Shown piece by piece: positions 1 to 11,162 of a DNA stretch of 64,000 nt. Source of the stretch: Auricularia sp. M13 (Eukaryota > Basidiomycota > Agaricomycetes > Auriculariales > Auriculariaceae). Positions within the stretch are counted from its first letter, which is position 1. Each line of letters begins with the position of its first letter. The translations under genes and the position numbers were made by a program. A model generated the notes under the pieces. The model saw nothing but the letters and a program-made list of their open reading frames with translations, had not been told where the DNA came from and searched no databases. Where the stretch lies: the NCBI GenBank assembly GCA_037042915.1, contig CM073194.1, forward strand, positions 2,666,001 to 2,730,000. The letters are read 5' to 3'.

Positions 1-94
1 CCGGGTGGTTTCACGGTAGAGACAAACACTGGTGAGCTGTTATATCACGGCGTCTCGTTTGAGCAAAAAAGGCCGGGGCCCAGTCACCCTATTC

Positions 95-1126
95 CTACTC
101 GTACAGAGTAAGTGACGTAGTGCTACAATAATATGGCTGCGCGCTTGCTAAAATGTCTTGCAATAGACCTTCAGTGATTTTACCGTCTGAGCGCACGGAG
201 TCCCGTTGGCTTCCGCCGTTTCCCATTTGAATGGATGTGTCGCGGGAGTTAGGGCTTGGCCCGCGAGCAGGCGCAGGCGTATTGCTGGCAGTGATATGCG
301 TAGAATGGTCAGCGACGTCCGTTGCCACCGAGCCACTGGTCTTTACCCGACGCGCTGCGCGTCGGGTCACAGTGAACGCCAAACGGACGAGCGAGCCGCA
401 GAGGAAGACCACTACGACGCCGATGACAGCATATCCGGCCGCGCGCACACTCTTTAACTCGTCAAATGTCATCGAGAGAGCGAGAAGCAGCGTCCCCGCC
501 GTCGCAGAGGCAAATCCGGCGGCGAGCGCGCCAATGACGACCGGCTGACTGCGGTACAGCCGTCCCGCGAACCCCCGGAAGTCTGCCACGAGCGCGACCT
601 GCCAGATCAGCGTGACGACGACACCGACCGCGAAGGCCGAAAACGCCCAGGCAATGTATGCTGCGCTCGGGGTGCGCCGCGCGTCGTCGTGCAGGGCCGA
701 AAACGCGAGATTGGCGCCGAACATGCAGACTGCCACGAGCACGGCCAGCACGTTGCGCACGTGCCGGATTGTGCCAGTGGTGGCTAGGTATCGTTTGCGC
801 GGATGCGCCGTGACTGGATCCGGAAGGGGAGCCTCTACCGGGGTGAATAGGCCTGACGTAGATATGGGCGTAATGAAGCCAGATCTGGGGCGCGTCGCCC
901 GTGCGCGGGCGGAGGTGTCCACCGGAGAAAACGAAGACTCGACCACAACCGTTGATGGATCGGGTGGATGGGCATCTGCCGGGGTAGCTGACGGCAGTGC
1001 AGAGTCTGGCGCAGGAATGCCCGATGCATCCATCCGAGCGCTCTCGCAGGCATCTAGCGGCGACGAAGCAGCAGCGTGGTCTATCGGTTCGTTTAAAACA
1101 AAGCCAGAAGTCGCGGCCGCATGCAC
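95..1126 (-). CDS. Predicted four-helix membrane protein, unknown function
   Basis: A single uninterrupted reading frame of 343 codons runs leftwards. The first ~115 residues are polar, rich in Pro, Ala and Ser, and probably disordered. Four hydrophobic stretches follow at about residues 122-145, 155-183, 195-220 and 230-253, then a Ser/Thr/Asn-rich tail of about 85 residues. Basic clusters (HPRKR before helix 1, RRAARR after helix 4) suggest that both ends face the cytosol. I do not recognise a family motif. It could be one of the lineage-specific four-pass proteins common in Agaricomycetes. There is no intron, unlike its neighbours. The frame, hydropathy pattern and absence of stops make a real gene likely; function is not inferable. 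Confidence 0.7.
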   Translation of the reverse strand: MHAAATSGFVLNEPIDHAAASSPLDACESARMDASGIPAPDSALPSATPADAHPPDPSTVVVESSFSPVDTSARARATRPRSGFITPISTSGLFTPVEAPLPDPVTAHPRKRYLATTGTIRHVRNVLAVLVAVCMFGANLAFSALHDDARRTPSAAYIAWAFSAFAVGVVVTLIWQVALVADFRGFAGRLYRSQPVVIGALAAGFASATAGTLLLALSMTFDELKSVRAAGYAVIGVVVVFLCGSLVRLAFTVTRRAARRVKTSGSVATDVADHSTHITASNTPAPARGPSPNSRDTSIQMGNGGSQRDSVRSDGKITEGLLQDILASAQPYYCSTTSLTLYE

Positions 1127-2485
1127 GCTAACATCAATATCAAGTTGCCGCGGTACCTGAGAAGCCGTATTAGCGTACGAGGGAAGGAAATCTCAGAGCC
1201 TGGGGCCGATGCCCACCGTAATGGTAGATGCGTTGTCTGACCGAGAGATTTGCTCCCTAGACATCGTAGAAAGCCAGAGAACGGACGGGATGGTCGGCAC
1301 TGAGATGCGTGTGTGCGTAGCGATCCTATATGTATCTTCGGCGGGACCAGTGGGCCCTCCGGGAGATCACAGGCTCCGATTTGACATTCAATTGAGCCAA
1401 CTCAAGCTGGTGCTCAAGTGAGGCACCATGCCTCCGGTCATGTCCCACAGCGTCATCCCGTGGCGCGCGGAGTCCCGGTTTGGTACCCTCGTGCGAGCGC
1501 GGGATACGAGTGCCGTTTGTTGAAGCGAAGGACGAAACAACGATGCGCAGAGGTTTGACTTTGCGGAGCCAGAGATGACGCTGGTGATCACGAAGAGCCC
1601 GCACCGTGAACCGCCTGTCGGGGCTGTATTGCAGCCCTTGCCGTGCGTGTCGTACTCTCAGGCTGCGAGCGGAGAGGCGAGCTGATAGAAAGACTGCATG
1701 TGTCGAGCGACCGGCCGTAGGCGGCCATAGAGCACATGGCCACCAGGAACCGGGAATAGTGCAAAGCCTCCATATGCTGCAGTGCAAGACTGGTGGAGCG
1801 GCATGCTTCGTTGCCGTGCAAACGGACCGTGTTCCCGGAGTCGGCATCTGCGTTTCAACCATCGGCAGACGCACCTTCCATTGGTGCCTGCGAGTCGCAG
1901 CCGCTTCTCATCCAACCTGCAATCCATACTCAGCCAGACATCCGTTCTGCCCGGCCTGCTGCGACGTGTAACAGGTTGTAGTCATATTAACGGCAGTGTT
2001 GCATTGGAGTGGATGAATGGACGTACATACCTGCAGCTCGCCCAGGTCTGGCCAGACGCCGTGTGCAACTAAGACCTGGCAAGAGGAGTCAAATTTTAGC
2101 GCGTAACAGAATATGGGAGGAGACCGCGTATATCCCAGACTCACAGCCTCCATGGGGGAGAAGAGAACCTAGGCGGTAAAAATACGAGTACAGTAGATGT
2201 ACGCGCAAGCTCACATCGAGCGCAAAGCCAGCGCCACGAAGAGGGAGGCGACCGCTGAAGCCACCAAGAGAGTATGAGAGTTGTACTATCTAGGCGCTCG
2301 TGAGTCCTTCACATTGGAAGCAGTAAAAAGAGAGCTGGCGGGGTCTGAAATCAGACGCCAAGGGAGAACGGAAATCTGGCACGGCTCCGAAATGATCGAC
2401 TCGACAAGCGCCCGCGCGCGCGTAAAAACAGCTTTGACCGCTCCCGTCCGATGCGCTCCGGCAACCACCACCTCCTGCTTCGACG
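1127..2485. other. Intergenic region, no supported gene
   Basis: Short open frames on both strands overlap each other and show no family motif or splice structure. The last ~130 bases resemble the upstream flank of the second MFS gene and probably belong to the promoter and leader of the first MFS gene. Confidence 0.5.
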
Positions 2486-5400
2486 ATGTCTGCAACGACG
2501 ACAACGGTCGATGCTGAACCGGCCGAAAAGCCGACGCCTGCGTTCGTGCGGCAGACGCGCAACCTGAAGGTGCTGCCCATCCCGCGCTGGCTGCAGTACG
2601 ACCCCGGACGGCCGTTCGAGTTCAGCATGCTGCTTAATCTCATTTTTGGCTTTGCGAGCACTATGAGTAAGTCTATAATTCGCTTATATTCGCAGTGAGC
2701 TGAATGCGGCGTTGGTAGCGGTTTGCAACCTGTATTACTGCCAGCCGCTGCTTATCCAGCTCGCGCGCTCGTTCGGCGTCGACAATACGCGCGTAGCCAA
2801 CGTTCCGACGCTCACCCAAGCCGGCTATGCCTCCGGCCTGCTGCTCCTCTCGCCGCTGGGCGACCTGGTCCCGCGCCGCCCGCTCCTCCTCATCATCGTC
2901 ACCTGCTCGACGCTGCTCACGCTCGGTCTCGCACGCGCGCCCAACCTGGACGCGTTTAGCGCCCTAACCTTCCTCGTCGGCTTGTCGAGCGTTACACCGC
3001 AGGTGCTCATCCCGCTCGCCGCCGACCTCGCTCCGCCTGCGCGACGCGCCACGGCCGTCAGCATCGTCTTTAGCGGCTTGCTACTGGGCTTGATGGTCGC
3101 GCGTGTGCTGGCCGGAATTATTGCGCAGTATACTGGCCCCGGCCTCGAGGGATGGCGCAACGTATACTGGATGGCGTTCGGCGTCCAGGTGCGCGTGCCG
3201 CGCGAACCGACAGTGACTCCTGACTGACCTGCGGCAGATACTGACGGGCTTGATGCTCTACTTTGCGCTGCCTGACTGGCCGACGAAGAATAAAGGCAGC
3301 GGCTTGACCTACTGGGGCATCATGAAAACCATGGGACGTCTCGCCGTCACCGAACCACTGCTCATCCAGTGCAGTCTCATTGGTGCGCCATCCATATTCT
3401 CTACCACTACACATCACATCGTTCTTAGTGCTGATGACCGACGTTGGTAACGCAGGCTTCCTCAGCTCCGCCGTCTTCGCTAGCTTCTGGGTCACGCTCA
3501 CCTTCCTGCTCGGCGGCGCACCCTACCACTACTCGACGTGCGTATCGCTTCCTATTGTTCCACTTACACCATTTCCTATCCGTTGGCTTTCTTCCATGTG
3601 CTTCCTGCCGCTTCAATTGCTTTCCCCTTCCGTCCAGCTTTGCTTCATCGCGTTCCAGCGTAGGCGATATCATTGTCCCTCCCATCCCACTATCTGCGCG
3701 CGAGCCTCTGTGCCGGTCTTGCTTTGTTTCATGCTGCTATTTTCCCGCCAGTTTGGTGCTGAACGTTCGCGCAACGTCGCGACCGGAAAATTGCCCAAGG
3801 GGGAGTGTCGACCTACGCGCCCGTCGGGCCCACGCGCTGCTGTACCGCTGCCGTCGCTCTACAAGCGACTTATCGCAGCTTTGTTATCCTCTCTGCGTCC
3901 TTCCGCTGCTGCTGCATCTCACCGACCGGTATATCTTGCTCAGCCCCTCCGCCCAACGCTTGCCCCGCCGCGCTTACTGTCTTACTGCCCGTCGATTATT
4001 GTGCGCACCCGTGGCGCGAGTAGAGCTACTGTATATCCGCCGGGCAACCATAGCGACTTGGCGCTAATGGACACTGGCGCCCCTCTGTCTGTGCTCTACG
4101 GCGCCTGAACTACTATATACCGCCTCCTGCTCGTACTCGTCCTGCATCTTGGGCTTCTTCCTCCTGCCACAGGTCTGCGTAGGGGCTCGTCATATGTCCA
4201 CTTACGGTGCTCGCTGCGTTACCGAAACGTTTCTCCTCGCTGCGCGGACGCGACGTAGTCCCGGGGCCACTGATCGCAGCCACACGACCTACACGCTGCG
4301 CATCGTGCTCTGGTGCGTGTGGGAAGTTCACATCGTGCTGGCTGCTCCGCGACCACTTTACTTCCCTGTCCGCGTCGTCCCCGCTGGATGTGCCGCACGC
4401 CGCGTCGGGCTGTAGATTAACATCCGTAATCTACCTCGACTTCGCTGCGCCCTTCCCGTTTAGTGTAATATGCCGGCTACGTCTGCACTGGCGGTTCACC
4501 ACGTCCCGCAGTCCATGGCATGACCGCTGCTCTGCACGTTCACTGTCGCCGATCGACCCGCGCAGTCCTCAAGGTTGCTACGCGCCGCTCTGATGTCCTC
4601 CGAACTCGTCTCGGCGGTTACTGGCCGCGTAGCGACCTGCCCGCGCGGCTACATAACTGCTACGCGTCCTTGTGCACTTTTCCAGCGCGGTGCGAGCGCT
4701 CAATTGTAATCTGCTGAAGGCGACGGCTGCTCGGAGCACCCTCATAGCCAGCTCCGGTCGATTGCAACCCCACATATCCCTCGTTGGCGTTCGCCCTACA
4801 CGAATCTCCCGCCCACCTCCCACTTTCATTTCTTGCACATTGCCATCCCTCTCTTCCTCAACCTCACTCACAATCCCATCCTTCTCCCCATCGCCTGTCC
4901 CATACATTCTCCTTCCACACCTCTTCGCTCACTTCCTCCTCGCACGACAGCGTAAAAATCGGCCTCTTCGGCCTCGTCGGCGCGCTCGGCGTGCTCACCG
5001 CGCCGCTCGTCGGGCGGCTCATCGACCGCCTGCGCAGCGCGTGGTACGCGACGCTCGTCGCGATCGGGATGCTGCTTGTCTTTGGCGCAATTATGGAGGG
5101 CGCCGGGACGGTTAGCGTCGGCGCTGTCGTTGTCGTTGTTTTCGGTGAGTCGAGTCAGCAGCTGTGAATTGGCGTTTTATCCGGATGCGATGAACTTGGT
5201 TGGCCCTGATGCTGATGTGATGAACAGGGTTGGACGTGGGCTTCCAGATGCAGCAGATTAGTAACGCTACGCGTATATACACGTACGTCCAGTCCCCATT
5301 CTTCTTCTGCGGGCGACTGGAACTGATAAATGTTTAGGATCGACGCAAACGCGAGGGCGCGACTGAACGCTGTCTTCATCATCTGGGTACGTTTCGTCTC

Positions 5401-6247
5401 CTCCCTGCACCCCAGTTCCGTCCTACTCGAGAGGCTGACGACGTTATACCCTAGGGATTCGCCGTGCGTTGCCTTGATTCGTGTTTCTCCCACATTCTCA
5501 CTCTCACTCACGCGCTGTGATCTTTTTGCTCGCCATTTCTATACTCCATACGACGTTTGGATGCTCTCCATTCTCGTTTGCTCGCGTCGCACTGCGTCTC
5601 GTCCACGCTCAATAACCCGCGACATTCCATCCCGCTCATGATTCTGCACTCGCTTCTGCCCATCTCTCCCGACTCGCTCTCGCGCTTGAAACCACACTCC
5701 CTACCGTTCCGATGCAATCCACCCTCCGTCGCGACCCTGCTTCCCACCCCGCTTTGGCCCTCATCGTCGCTTTCTTCTTCTCGGCTGTCTTCTCGCTCTT
5801 CTACCAATTCGCCTCTCAACCGCGTTCCCCGCGCCCGAACAGGGCCAAGTAATGGGCACGCAAGTCGGTACGCGCGTCTTCGAGGCGGCGGGCCCGCGCG
5901 CGAGCGGCGCGCTCAACCTCGGCTGGATGGGCGGCATGCTGCTCCTCCTGCTGCTGCGCGGGCCGTACTGCCCTAACGGTGTCTGGCTTGGCGGGTGGGG
6001 GTATGGTCCGCCGCCGCGCGTGAAGCAAGGAGGTGCGGATGTTGAAAGCGGGGGTGAGAAGGACGGGGAGACGAAAGAAGGCGAGCATAGAGGGGAGGGC
6101 GGTGTGGATGCGGAGCAAGCTGGACGCGTGGAGGATGGGGGAGACGCGCGGATGCGTAGTGAAGGCGATGTGGATGAGAAAGAGAAAAAGGTGAACGGAG
6201 CTGCGGACCGCGATGTGAGCGTGCGCGCTGTGGACGCCGCGAGCTGA
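2486..6247 (+). CDS. MFS transporter, tandem copy 1 (9 exons, 529 aa)
   Basis: Exons: 2486-2666, 2719-3188, 3238-3382, 3456-3537, 4951-5144, 5228-5282, 5338-5386, 5455-5463 and 5843-6247. They total 1590 nt and stay in frame throughout. The product is a 12-helix-type major facilitator. It resembles a branch well known from bacteria: an NLYYCQPLL-like first helix, LGDLVPRRPLLL as the motif-A loop, LAPPARRATAV before the next helix, and GFQMQQISNATRIY in the C-terminal half. It should sit in a membrane and export or exchange a small solute; the substrate is unknown. A Gly/Glu/Lys-rich cytosolic tail of about 85 residues ends the protein. Intron 4 (1413 nt) is unusually long and exon 8 is only 9 nt. 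The start was chosen because it opens the same conserved N-terminus as copy 2. Confidence 0.88.
3538..4950 (+). other. Enlarged intron 4 of MFS copy 1
   Basis: The same intron is 401 nt in copy 2 (7677-8077), so about 1 kb is extra here. The interior is C/T-rich and carries no convincing gene, terminal repeats or transposase motif. Both introns contain a short related block, CCGCTGCCGT followed by CGCTC or TGCTC, near 3850 and 7930. This suggests growth of an old intron rather than a clean recent insertion. Confidence 0.5.
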
Positions 6248-6514
6248 CAGTTGCGCCGTTTTCCTGCACTCGTGGAGTCTGCATAGATTGGATATTCCAG
6301 TATAATAGATGGACGTGTACTGTTGTGCGAGTGTGCGACACTTTTTCACGGGACGGGGCCGTGACATGACAACGGACGGAGAAATTCATTCAAGTTCATA
6401 TCAAGGAGGATAAGTTCATACGAGCAGAAGTGCGGTACCGTAACTGCTGTACCCGCGTCCTGACACACTGTGCACTGCTGCACTCCGATGCGATTGTCGT
6501 TGCTCGAGCTTGAG

Positions 6515-6631
6515 GAGCGCATCCCAGAAACGGCAATCCGGGACGGATCCGAAGGATCGACGGCAAGCAAAAACAGCTCTCTGACAGCTCCGTCCAATGC
6601 GCGCCTGCGACCTCCTCCTTTGCCTTCACCG
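6515..6631 (+). promoter_or_regulatory. Duplicated 5' flank of the MFS pair
   Basis: The ~115 bases before the copy-2 ATG resemble the ~130 bases before the copy-1 ATG (about 2355-2485). Shared features are a GAAACGG/GGAACGG block, AAAAACAGCT, a CTCCGTCCAATGCG/CTCCCGTCCGATGCG block, and a CACC-TCCT stretch just before the start codon. Conservation beyond the coding exons shows that the duplication included the leader and probably the proximal promoter. No TATA box is evident. Confidence 0.4.
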
Positions 6632-9039
6632 ATGTCCGCAGCTGCGACAACGGTCGTCAGCGAGTCGAAGCCGGCGTTCGTACGGCAGACGCGTAACCTG
6701 AAAATTCTGCCCATCCCGCGCTGGCTGCAGTACGATCCTGGGCAGCCGTTCGAGTTTTCGATGATGCTCAACCTCATCTTCGGATTCGCAGGAACCATGA
6801 GTGTGTACATTTAAGTCTTATATATTTATTGATCTGTGCAAAACGCGACGCGCGCAGCCGTTTGCAATATGTACTACTGCCAGCCGCTGCTCATCCAGCT
6901 CGCGCACTCGTTCGACGTCGACAACACGCGCGTCGCAAACGTTCCGACCCTCACCCAAGCCGGCTATGCGTCTGGCCTGCTGCTCCTGTCGCCGCTAGGA
7001 GATCTCGTTCCGCGCCGCCCATTGCTACTCATCGTTATAACGTGCTCGACGCTGCTCACGCTGGGTCTCGCACGCGCGCCAAACCTGAAAGTGTTCAGCG
7101 CATTGACGTTCCTTGTCGGCATGTCCAGCGTCACGCCACAGGTGCTCGTACCGCTCGCGGCGGACCTTGCCCCGCCCGAACGCCGCGCGTCGGCAGTCAG
7201 CATCGTCATCAGCGGGCTGCTCCTGGGCTTGATGTTCGCGCGCGTCCTGGCTGGAATTATCGCGCAATATACTGGTCCTGGACTCGAGGGCTGGCGCAAC
7301 GTGTATTGGATGGCGTTCGGCGTCCAGGTGCGCGTGCTTTTGCTGCTGCAGATCTTATTATATACCATTGACATACGCCGCGAAGATATTGACTGGCGTC
7401 ATGCTGTATTTGGCTCTTCCCGACTGGCCGACCAAGAACGAAGGCAGAGGGCTAACGTACTGGCGCGTCATGAAGACGATGGCGCGCCTCGCGGTGACAG
7501 AGCCGCTGCTCATCCAGTGCAGTCTCATCGGCGCGTCTCCGCTCTCTGCTCAATTGGTCGCGCTGACGCAGTAGTCTCCGCCGCTGCAATGCAGGGTTTA
7601 TCAGCTCCGCCGTCTTCTCCAGTTTCTGGGTCACGCTCACCTTCTTGCTCGGTGGCGCGCCGTATAACTATTCAACGTGCGCATATTTTCCGTCTTTTTC
7701 TGTCCTTGCCTTTCTCCATCCCCCCAGCGCTTTCCTGTGCGTTCGGCTGTTCGATGTTTTGCCCTACCGTGCTCTCCGTTACCCCGCATAGCTCTTCTGT
7801 CAAACTCCTGCCGCGACACTGCTTTCTCATAGAGGGTACGCCTTCCGCCCTCCTCCTGCATGGATGACTATAAGACGAGATGACTCACTATTGCGCGTGG
7901 GACAAGCGGTATTATATATCGCTACCGCTGCCGTTGCTCCGAACCCCGGACAATGAAATTACTCCCATCCAAGAGCGTCGCGCACCAGCGTGCTCCCTTA
8001 CCCAAATACCCACTTCCCCCGCGCCCTTCTACCTAACTCCTCAATCACTTCGCTCACTCACCGCGTTTCTCTGACAGCGTAAAAATCGGCCTCTTCGGCC
8101 TCGTCGGCGCGCTGGGCGTGCTCACCGCGCCGCTCGTCGGCCGGCTCGTCGACCGCCTGCGCAGTGCGTGGTACGCGACGCTCGTCGCCGTCGGCATCCT
8201 GCTCGCGTTCGGCGCGATCATGGAGGGCGCGGGCACGCGCAGTGTCGGCGCTGTTGTTGTCGTTGTATTCGGTGAGTTGTTCCGAGCCGTAGCTCGTTCG
8301 CGTGTCAACCTGCTCGCGCGCCGCAGCTAGCTGAGATGCTGGTTGCTGCTCGGAGTCGTATGCTGATGAGCAGAGCAGGGTTGGACGTCGGCTTCCAGAT
8401 GCAGCAGCTCAGCAATGCTACGCGGATATACACGTGCGTACCAACTTTCCTGCTAGTATCTCAGCGGATGCAGCCAGAACTGATGCAGCTTCAGTATCGA
8501 CGCGAACGCAAGAGCGCGGTTGAACGCAGTCTTTATCATCTGGGTACAGTCGCAGCTCCGAGTTTTACTTCGAACGATTATCTTCGAACGTCAAAGTCTG
8601 CGAAGGAGACTAGCTCCGAGTCGATTCCTCCGCGTCGTGAGGCAGCTGACGGAACGTGCGTTCGCGTCGTATTACAGGGCTTCGCAGTGCGTAAACCTTT
8701 CTCTTTTCACATTTCACTCCCAGCTCGCTCACGCTCTGCCTCCATGCGCCTTCATAGGGCCAAGTGATGGGCACGCAAGTCGGCACGCGAGTCTTCGAGG
8801 CGGCGGGCCCGCGCGCGAGCGGCGCGCTCAACCTCGGCTGGATGGGCGGCATGCTGCTCCTGCTGCTGCTGCGCGGGCCGTACTGCCCGAGCAGTGTCTG
8901 GCTTGGCGGGTGGGGGTACGGGCAAAAAGGCGGCGATGTTGAACGCGGGGGTGAGACGGACCGTGGGGCTGGGGAGGAGGAGACTGAACTTGGAGTTGGG
9001 GAGAAAACAGAGGGTGGGCGGGGGCAGTATGGCGGCTAA
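6632..9039 (+). CDS. MFS transporter, tandem copy 2 (9 exons, 484 aa)
   Basis: Exons: 6632-6800, 6858-7327, 7386-7530, 7595-7676, 8078-8271, 8379-8433, 8495-8543, 8678-8686 and 8758-9039. They total 1455 nt in frame. Exons 2 to 8 have exactly the lengths of copy 1 (470, 145, 82, 194, 55, 49 and 9 nt) and the protein is very similar, so this is a head-to-tail gene duplication. The role is the same as copy 1: a membrane solute transporter with unknown substrate. Two oddities distinguish it. Intron 3 begins with GC where copy 1 has GT. The C-terminal tail stops at a TAA that lies upstream of sequence still resembling the copy-1 tail. The 5' end was set by homology to copy 1. Confidence 0.88.
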
Positions 9040-9141
9040 CAGCAAGTTGATGGCGATGTGAGCAACGCACTGGCTGAGAAGGACTTGAAGAGCGGGAACG
9101 CAGACGGCGTGAGCGTGCGCGTCGTCGATGACTCGAGCTGA
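9040..9141 (+). other. Untranslated remnant of the copy-2 C-terminal tail
   Basis: Directly after the TAA at 9037-9039 the same frame stays open for 33 codons to a TGA at 9139-9141. It ends VSVRVVDDSS, against VSVRAVDAAS at the end of copy 1. This is the old tail, now behind an in-frame stop. Confidence 0.7.
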
Positions 9142-9488
9142 CGTCCGCGGGTCTGCCCCGCTCACGTGTGACGCCTCTGTAGAACTGGGCTTTGGTATCA
9201 CAACAGATCTCTGTCCATAGACAACTCGTTAAGGAAACGGAGAACACGCAACCGTAAAAGCGTGATTCATTTTTGCTGTTAACTAACTGTACGCCGGCCG
9301 AGGTGTGGCTGCGATAGTCTGATAGAGAAGGAGAAGGGAGAAGGAGAATAGCGGGCATCTCTGCTCACGATCCGGTCTGTGTCCCGCGCGCAGGAGGTCT
9401 CAGAGTGAATGGGTACAGCGTTAGACTATCATATACACGTCGTCGTTACATCTCTGGACCGTACAAGTTACAGCCTTACGCTCGCCGT

Positions 9489-11035
9489 TCAGCGATTGCT
9501 CGGGCTGCCGTTGACTTGTCGTTCGAGCTCGAGGATGGTATCCAGCGCCTGCACGACACTTGGTCGCGCGCGCGGATCGGCCTGCATCATCCTCCCAATA
9601 AGCTCTACATATCCCGGTATCTCGGAGCGAAGCTTGGTCGTCGGGCGATCAGCCTCGGGGACCGTGCAATGCCGCCGGGCCCAGTGCTCATGCTGCTCGA
9701 GCTGTTCGCGCAGCACGCGACCCAGCATCCAGATCTACGATACATCCGTGAGTGAGCATCCAGTCGAGCTGACTCAGGGGGGGAAATCGCAGTGATGAAT
9801 GAGAATGCCAAAACTCACATCGGCAGCGAAGGGATCGTGCAGCACGTGAGCCCTCTGCAACGGCGCGCGCGGATCCTCAGCGGGCCAGTATTGCCAGTCG
9901 GCCCACCCGATCTCCGGCACGCGGTGGTAGGACTGCGGGAACGCAGTCTCAGCAACCGCACGCGGCTGATTGTTACTTGCGGAGAATCGCTGGCTGTACT
10001 CGAAGTCGATGTACGCAAATTGCGCGTTGAACGAGGATAGGAAGGGGATGTAGGTCGTGGCGTATCCTATTGGCCAGTCATCCGTGAAGTGGTTGAGGAC
10101 GATGTTGTCCCTTCGAGAGTTAATTCAGTGCGACGGAATGAGTAACTGGGGCGCGGGCTGACTCGTGAACGTCCTGTCTCCGCACAACAGGTCAACAATC
10201 AGTGTATGGCACAGGTGGAGAGGACGCAGACCATGTGAGCGATCCCAAGCTCGTGCATGAAGTTAAGACCCTTCATGCGATGTAAGGAACGGGATGCTGC
10301 GTTGGTCTCGCTGCAGATGCGAGCCTGACCTCCAGCATCTGTTTAGCGGCCTTGATATATTCTTGGGGCTCGCTATACGGAGGGCCCTGGCACGGTCCTG
10401 CTGACCAACTGAATTTTGTTAGTGGTAAAAGAAGCCCGTGAACTGATAACTGACCATGGCATGACGACAAAGGTCCATTCGTCGGTCGAGATGATGTCTA
10501 GCACGGGAATCGTGCGGTTTCGACGATCACGACGCAGCTCTGGCGATACCAAGTATCGCAGTATCGCGAGCTCAGAGCTGGAGGTCAAGAGTGCCTTCAC
10601 GATGACCATCCTCTCCGCGCAGTCATACGCTGCGCGCAGTACGGGGGCCTCGAGCAAATATTAGAAGCAGAAGGAAGGAAAGAGATGAAAAGTACATACC
10701 CGCCCGGTACGCCCATACCAAATATAGTCTTTGCGACTGAAAACAGCCTCGTTGTAGGCCTCGTTCTGTTGCGGCCAGAAGGGCTCGACTGGTGCTGGGA
10801 GATAATCGGCGCCGTGTTTTGTCAGGGCGGCGTATTGCACAGAATGATCGACTGGATAGTCCTGTATTTCTGGCGTAAAAATGATGCTGTATCCGTGTGC
10901 CAGCAGGAGAGGCTCGAAGTGCTTCCAGGCAGCATCCGCAATTGCCTGCGAGTCGTAGGCCCTCCGCCAAGTGGAGCTCAAATCTTCAGAGAGTGCTGGC
11001 CAGGATACAGTAGCAAGAGGACTATGGTCTGCCAT
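9489..11035 (-). CDS. Protein-kinase-like gene of an Agaricomycete family, catalytic junction unclear
   Basis: Exons on the minus strand: 11035-10700, 10648-10455, 10408-10330, 10270 to about 10240, 10110-9819 and 9734-9489. Visible kinase features, in order: VIVKAL with the beta-3 lysine; SSELAILRYLVSPEL as helix C; PVLDIISTDEWTFVVMPW as the hinge; GLNFMHELGIAH leading into the catalytic loop; DNIVLN as the loop end; YIDFEYS in place of DFG; ADIWMLG as subdomain IX; and DPRARPS near the end. It would act as a cytosolic Ser/Thr-type kinase or pseudokinase. The splice that should create H-R-D (between 10240 and 10110) has no GT-AG solution keeping frame, so the gene may be decaying. The start was chosen as the first ATG of the conserved exon. 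It is divergent from the F-box gene, with 127 bp between the starts. Confidence 0.75.
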
Positions 11036-11162
11036 TGTAGTTGTTACAGTCTGCCGTCCGACGTGGCGTCCGCGAATGATTCAAAGTTGCCGAGCCGTCG
11101 GAGTTTTAGCGGCGCGAGTTGAACCGCGAGGCCAAGCACGAGCAAACAGCACGCACGTTGTG

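Noticed and set aside
612-1160. 182-codon plus-strand frame opposite the four-helix protein
   Set aside because: It is antisense to a frame with clear membrane helices and has no hydropathy pattern of its own.
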